A DNA stretch of 8,785 nucleotides from Gammaproteobacteria bacterium (GTDB lineage: Bacteria; Pseudomonadota; Gammaproteobacteria; UBA9214): positions 1 through 8,785 of the forward strand of contig DAOVYA010000050.1 of NCBI GenBank assembly GCA_030635865.1. Direction: 5' to 3'. Positions 6,470 to 8,785 of the stretch are shown piece after piece. The notes under the pieces were generated by a model, which worked only from the letters and a program-made list of their open reading frames with translations, was not told the DNA's origin and ran no database searches. Every line of letters starts with the position of its first letter. Position 1 is the first letter of the stretch. The translations under genes and the position numbers were made by a program.

Positions 6470-7326
6470 TTGAGCGTTTATGCATTATTGGTGTCGGCCT
6501 GATCGGGGGCTCACTGGCGCGTGCACTCCGCGCCGCGGGCTTCTGTCAGCAGATCGTGGGTGCCGGACGCAGTGCAGAGCACCTGCAGAAAGCGGTTGAG
6601 CTGGGCGTGATCGACCGTTATGAAACCGATCCTGCACAGGCAGTGGCCGGGGCGGACATGGTGTTCGTGGCAGTACCTCTCGGGGCCATGCAGTCCGTAT
6701 TCAGTGCTATCAAGGGGCGGCTTGCAGATGGCGCGGTGCTAACCGATGCCGGCAGTGCCAAGGGCAGCGTGCTCGAAAATGTACAACAGGTGTTCGGGCA
6801 AGTGCCGGGCTTTTTTGTGCCGGGCCATCCGATTGCAGGGACCGAACAAAGCGGTGTCGAGGCCTCGTTTGCCGGTTTATACAAGGACCGCCGCGTTATT
6901 CTAACGCCCGTGGAAAGCACGGATGCGAGTGCGGCAAGCCGGGTACGCGCCATGTGGGAGGCGGCTGGTGCAGAGGTCGTGGAAATGGACCCGGTACATC
7001 ATGACGCGGTACTTGCCGCGACCAGTCATCTGCCACATCTGCTTGCTTTCACGCTGGTCGACAGCTTGGTGCGCCTGGGGGATCAGCAGGAATTATTTGA
7101 ATATGCGGCAGGCGGGTTTCGGGATTTCACCCGTATTGCTTCGAGCGACCCGGTGATGTGGCGTGATATCTGCCTGGCGAATCATGATGCGATCCAATTG
7201 CTCATCGAGCATTTTATCAGCGACCTGAAAAGTGTTAACCAGGCCGTGCAGGCCGAGGATGGTGATCGTCTGCTGGAGATTTTTGCCAACGCCAAGGACG
7301 CGCGTGACCGCTTTATTGAAAAATAA
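6466..7326 (+). CDS. tyrA: Prephenate/arogenate dehydrogenase
   Basis: TyrA oxidatively decarboxylates prephenate to 4-hydroxyphenylpyruvate (or arogenate to tyrosine). The 286 residues form the core catalytic unit only: no fused chorismate mutase, no ACT domain and no fusion to AroA, unlike the tyrA-aroA fusion of Pseudomonas. The N-terminal Rossmann motif is GVGLIGGS (9-16). The second strand ends in VGAGRS (31-36), with Arg35 where NAD-specific enzymes usually have Asp, suggesting NADP use (inference). Family motifs follow: GHPIAGTEQSG (120-130, His121), ATSHLPH (185-191, catalytic His188) and GGFRDFTRIASSDP (216-229). The helical C-terminal domain is complete. The gene overlaps hisC by ATGA and precedes aroA by 17 bases in a different frame. 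Whether prephenate or arogenate is preferred cannot be read from the sequence. Confidence 0.95.
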   Translation: MIERLCIIGVGLIGGSLARALRAAGFCQQIVGAGRSAEHLQKAVELGVIDRYETDPAQAVAGADMVFVAVPLGAMQSVFSAIKGRLADGAVLTDAGSAKGSVLENVQQVFGQVPGFFVPGHPIAGTEQSGVEASFAGLYKDRRVILTPVESTDASAASRVRAMWEAAGAEVVEMDPVHHDAVLAATSHLPHLLAFTLVDSLVRLGDQQELFEYAAGGFRDFTRIASSDPVMWRDICLANHDAIQLLIEHFISDLKSVNQAVQAEDGDRLLEIFANAKDARDRFIEK

Positions 7327-7343
7327 CGATTGCTGCCATTCTG

Positions 7344-8660
7344 ATGTCGATTGAAAAGCCTGTTCGTTTTTTTGCCAGCCCCGGTGGAACACTTTCCGGC
7401 CGCTTGCGTGTTCCCGGTGACAAGTCGATCTCGCATCGTTCCATCATGCTCGGTTCCCTGGCAATCGGTGAGACCCGGATCAGCGGTTTCCTGGAAGGCG
7501 GGGACAGCCTGGCAACCCTGGCAGCCTTTCGTGCCATGGGCGTTAACATTGATGGACCGGATGCAGGGCGTGTGCGCATCCAGGGGGTCGGGTTGAAAGG
7601 GTTGAAAGCACCGGCAGACGCGCTCTACCTGGGGAACTCCGGAACGTCCATGCGCCTGATGTCGGGCCTGCTGGCGGGGCAGTCTTTCGATACGACATTG
7701 ACGGGTGATGTTTCCCTGTCCGGCCGGCCCATGCTGCGCGTGGTTCAGCCGCTGATCAGTATGGGTGCCCGCATTGATACGCAAGCAGGTGGCACGGCAC
7801 CGCTGGAGATTCATGGTACAGCGGAGCTTGCCGGGATTGACTACAGTATGCCGGTTGCCAGTGCGCAGGTGAAATCCTGCATTTTGCTGGCAGGTCTCTA
7901 TGCAAGTGGTACAAGCTGCGTCACCGAGCCTGCACCGACCCGGGACCATACCGAGCGTATGCTGGCCGGCATGGGCTACCCGGTGCAGCGGCAACCGGGC
8001 CGGGTCTGTATCGAAGGCGGGCATACCCTCAACGGGATCGAGATCGATATTCCCGCGGATATATCGTCAGCGGCCTTCTTCCTGGTGGGTGCGAGTATTG
8101 CGCCGGGTTCGGAACTGCTGCTTGAGCACGTCGGCGTGAATCCTGCCCGCACAGGCATAATCGAAATCCTGCAACGCATGGGTGCTGATATCGAAGTCAG
8201 CAATGAACGTGATGTTGGTGGTGAACCGGTGGCCGATTTGCAGGTTCGCAGTGCGCCACTGCACGGAATTGATATTCCCGCAGAGCTGGTGCCACTGGCA
8301 ATTGATGAATTCCCGGTTATTTTTATTGCAGCGGCTTGCGCACAGGGCAGGACGGTGCTCACCGGTGCAGAGGAATTGCGGGTCAAGGAAAGTGACCGTA
8401 TCCAGGTGATGGCGGATGGTTTGCAAACACTGGGTATCAATGCCACAGCGACACCGGACGGAATGATTATAGAAGGTGGGGCACTGGGCAGTGGTTGTGT
8501 TGACAGTCACGGTGATCACCGGATTGCCATGGCATTCTCGGTGGCTGCATTGCGTGCCCGCGGCGAGATCGAGATCCTGAATTGTGCAAACGTGAACACA
8601 TCTTTCCCGGGGTTTGTTGAACTGGCCGGTGATGCGGGTCTGTTGATCGATGTGCGCTGA
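7344..8660 (+). CDS. aroA: 3-phosphoshikimate 1-carboxyvinyltransferase (EPSP synthase), class II-like
   Basis: AroA condenses shikimate 3-phosphate with phosphoenolpyruvate to EPSP, the sixth step of the shikimate pathway. The 438 residues cover both inside-out alpha/beta domains. PGDKSISHR (24-32) carries Lys27, Ser28 and Arg32. LGNSGTSMR (96-104) has Gly100 at the PEP-site position. ASAQVK (172-177), TRDHTERM (199-206), DEFP (321-324) with Asp321 as likely general base, ELRVKESDR (344-352) and SHGDHRIAM (388-396) follow. GDKS, SAQVK and RDHTE are class II signatures; the fourth (NPTR) is NPAR here at 266-269. An in-frame TGA at 7317-7319 bounds the start. No Shine-Dalgarno sequence precedes ATG 7344, so coupling with tyrA is likely. 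In related clusters cmk and rpsA follow; they are not in this window. Confidence 0.96.
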   Translation: MSIEKPVRFFASPGGTLSGRLRVPGDKSISHRSIMLGSLAIGETRISGFLEGGDSLATLAAFRAMGVNIDGPDAGRVRIQGVGLKGLKAPADALYLGNSGTSMRLMSGLLAGQSFDTTLTGDVSLSGRPMLRVVQPLISMGARIDTQAGGTAPLEIHGTAELAGIDYSMPVASAQVKSCILLAGLYASGTSCVTEPAPTRDHTERMLAGMGYPVQRQPGRVCIEGGHTLNGIEIDIPADISSAAFFLVGASIAPGSELLLEHVGVNPARTGIIEILQRMGADIEVSNERDVGGEPVADLQVRSAPLHGIDIPAELVPLAIDEFPVIFIAAACAQGRTVLTGAEELRVKESDRIQVMADGLQTLGINATATPDGMIIEGGALGSGCVDSHGDHRIAMAFSVAALRARGEIEILNCANVNTSFPGFVELAGDAGLLIDVR

Positions 8661-8671
8661 AGTTATCTCCG

Positions 8672-8714
8672 CGTCATTGGCCATACCCACGTCATTGGTT
8701 TTTACCCGTCATTG
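8672..8714 (+). repeat. Three spaced CGTCATTG copies at the edge of repeat copy 3
   Basis: CGTCATTGG occurs at 8672-8680 and 8690-8698, and CGTCATTGC at 8707-8714 opens repeat copy 3. The spacing is 18 and then 17 bases. The first two look like isolated end fragments of the family A arm. Confidence 0.45.
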
Positions 8715-8785
8715 CGAGGAACGAAGTGACGAAGCAATCTCTTTCAGATTGACACTGCTGCCAGATTCATGAGATTGCTTCGTCA
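8705..8785 (+). repeat. Palindromic intergenic repeat, family A, copy 3 (cut by window end)
   Basis: This copy is colinear with copy 2 over 81 bases with six mismatches. The left arm is 8705-8741, the loop 8742-8770, and the first 15 bases of the right arm (8771-8785) pair perfectly with the end of the left arm. The orientation is the same as copy 2 and opposite to copy 1. It starts 44 bases after the aroA stop. Confidence 0.88.

Noticed and set aside
7182..8024. 280-codon minus-strand open frame opposite tyrA and aroA
   Set aside because: It is antisense to two well-conserved genes, rich in Cys, His, Arg and Gln as expected of a shadow frame, and has no recognisable domain.
8067..8690. 207-codon minus-strand open frame opposite the aroA end
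   Set aside because: Same reasons: a shadow of aroA codons, no domain, no ribosome site.
2451..8785. Repeated GTCATTGCGAG units considered as a CRISPR array
   Set aside because: The copies are thousands of bases apart, lie in separate gaps, differ in orientation and have no regular unique spacers.

Overview
The window reads as a stretch of core chromosome from a proteobacterium, most likely a gammaproteobacterium. All seven genes lie on the + strand in the order gyrA (3' part) - serC - serA - pheA - hisC - tyrA - aroA. Apart from serA, this is the order of the 'mixed-function supraoperon' described in Pseudomonas (serC - aroQ.pheA - hisC - tyrA - aroA - cmk - rpsA, downstream of gyrA). The lineage is inferred from gene order and protein character only. 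I saw no rRNA, tRNA, CRISPR, phage or transposase gene, and no convincing minus-strand gene.

Layout. 1-1318: C-terminal part of GyrA, continuing in from upstream. 1331-2413: serC, 12 bases after gyrA. 2414-2564: gap with a palindromic repeat. 2565-3728: serA. 3729-4009: gap with a second, unrelated palindromic repeat. 4010-5092: pheA (chorismate mutase-prephenate dehydratase). 5093-5350: gap with a near-perfect long hairpin of the first repeat family plus a composite relative. 5351-6469, 6466-7326 and 7344-8660: hisC, tyrA and aroA, tightly packed (4-base overlap, then 17 bases). 8661-8785: another copy of the first repeat, cut by the window end. No gap exceeds 300 bases.

How the genes work together. 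SerA and SerC carry out the first two steps from 3-phosphoglycerate to serine; SerC may also serve pyridoxal phosphate synthesis. AroA makes EPSP on the way to chorismate. PheA and TyrA take chorismate and prephenate to phenylpyruvate and 4-hydroxyphenylpyruvate. HisC is the histidinol-phosphate aminotransferase and, from its position, may also transaminate the aromatic keto acids.

No unknown enzyme system is visible. The most interesting signals are: (i) the palindromic repeats, which occupy every gap longer than 100 bases and none of the short junctions, with one copy inverted and one composite; (ii) an apparent Glu-to-Asn change at the catalytic acid position of SerA; (iii) class II-type (Bacillus-like) motifs in AroA; (iv) an NADP-type fingerprint in TyrA.
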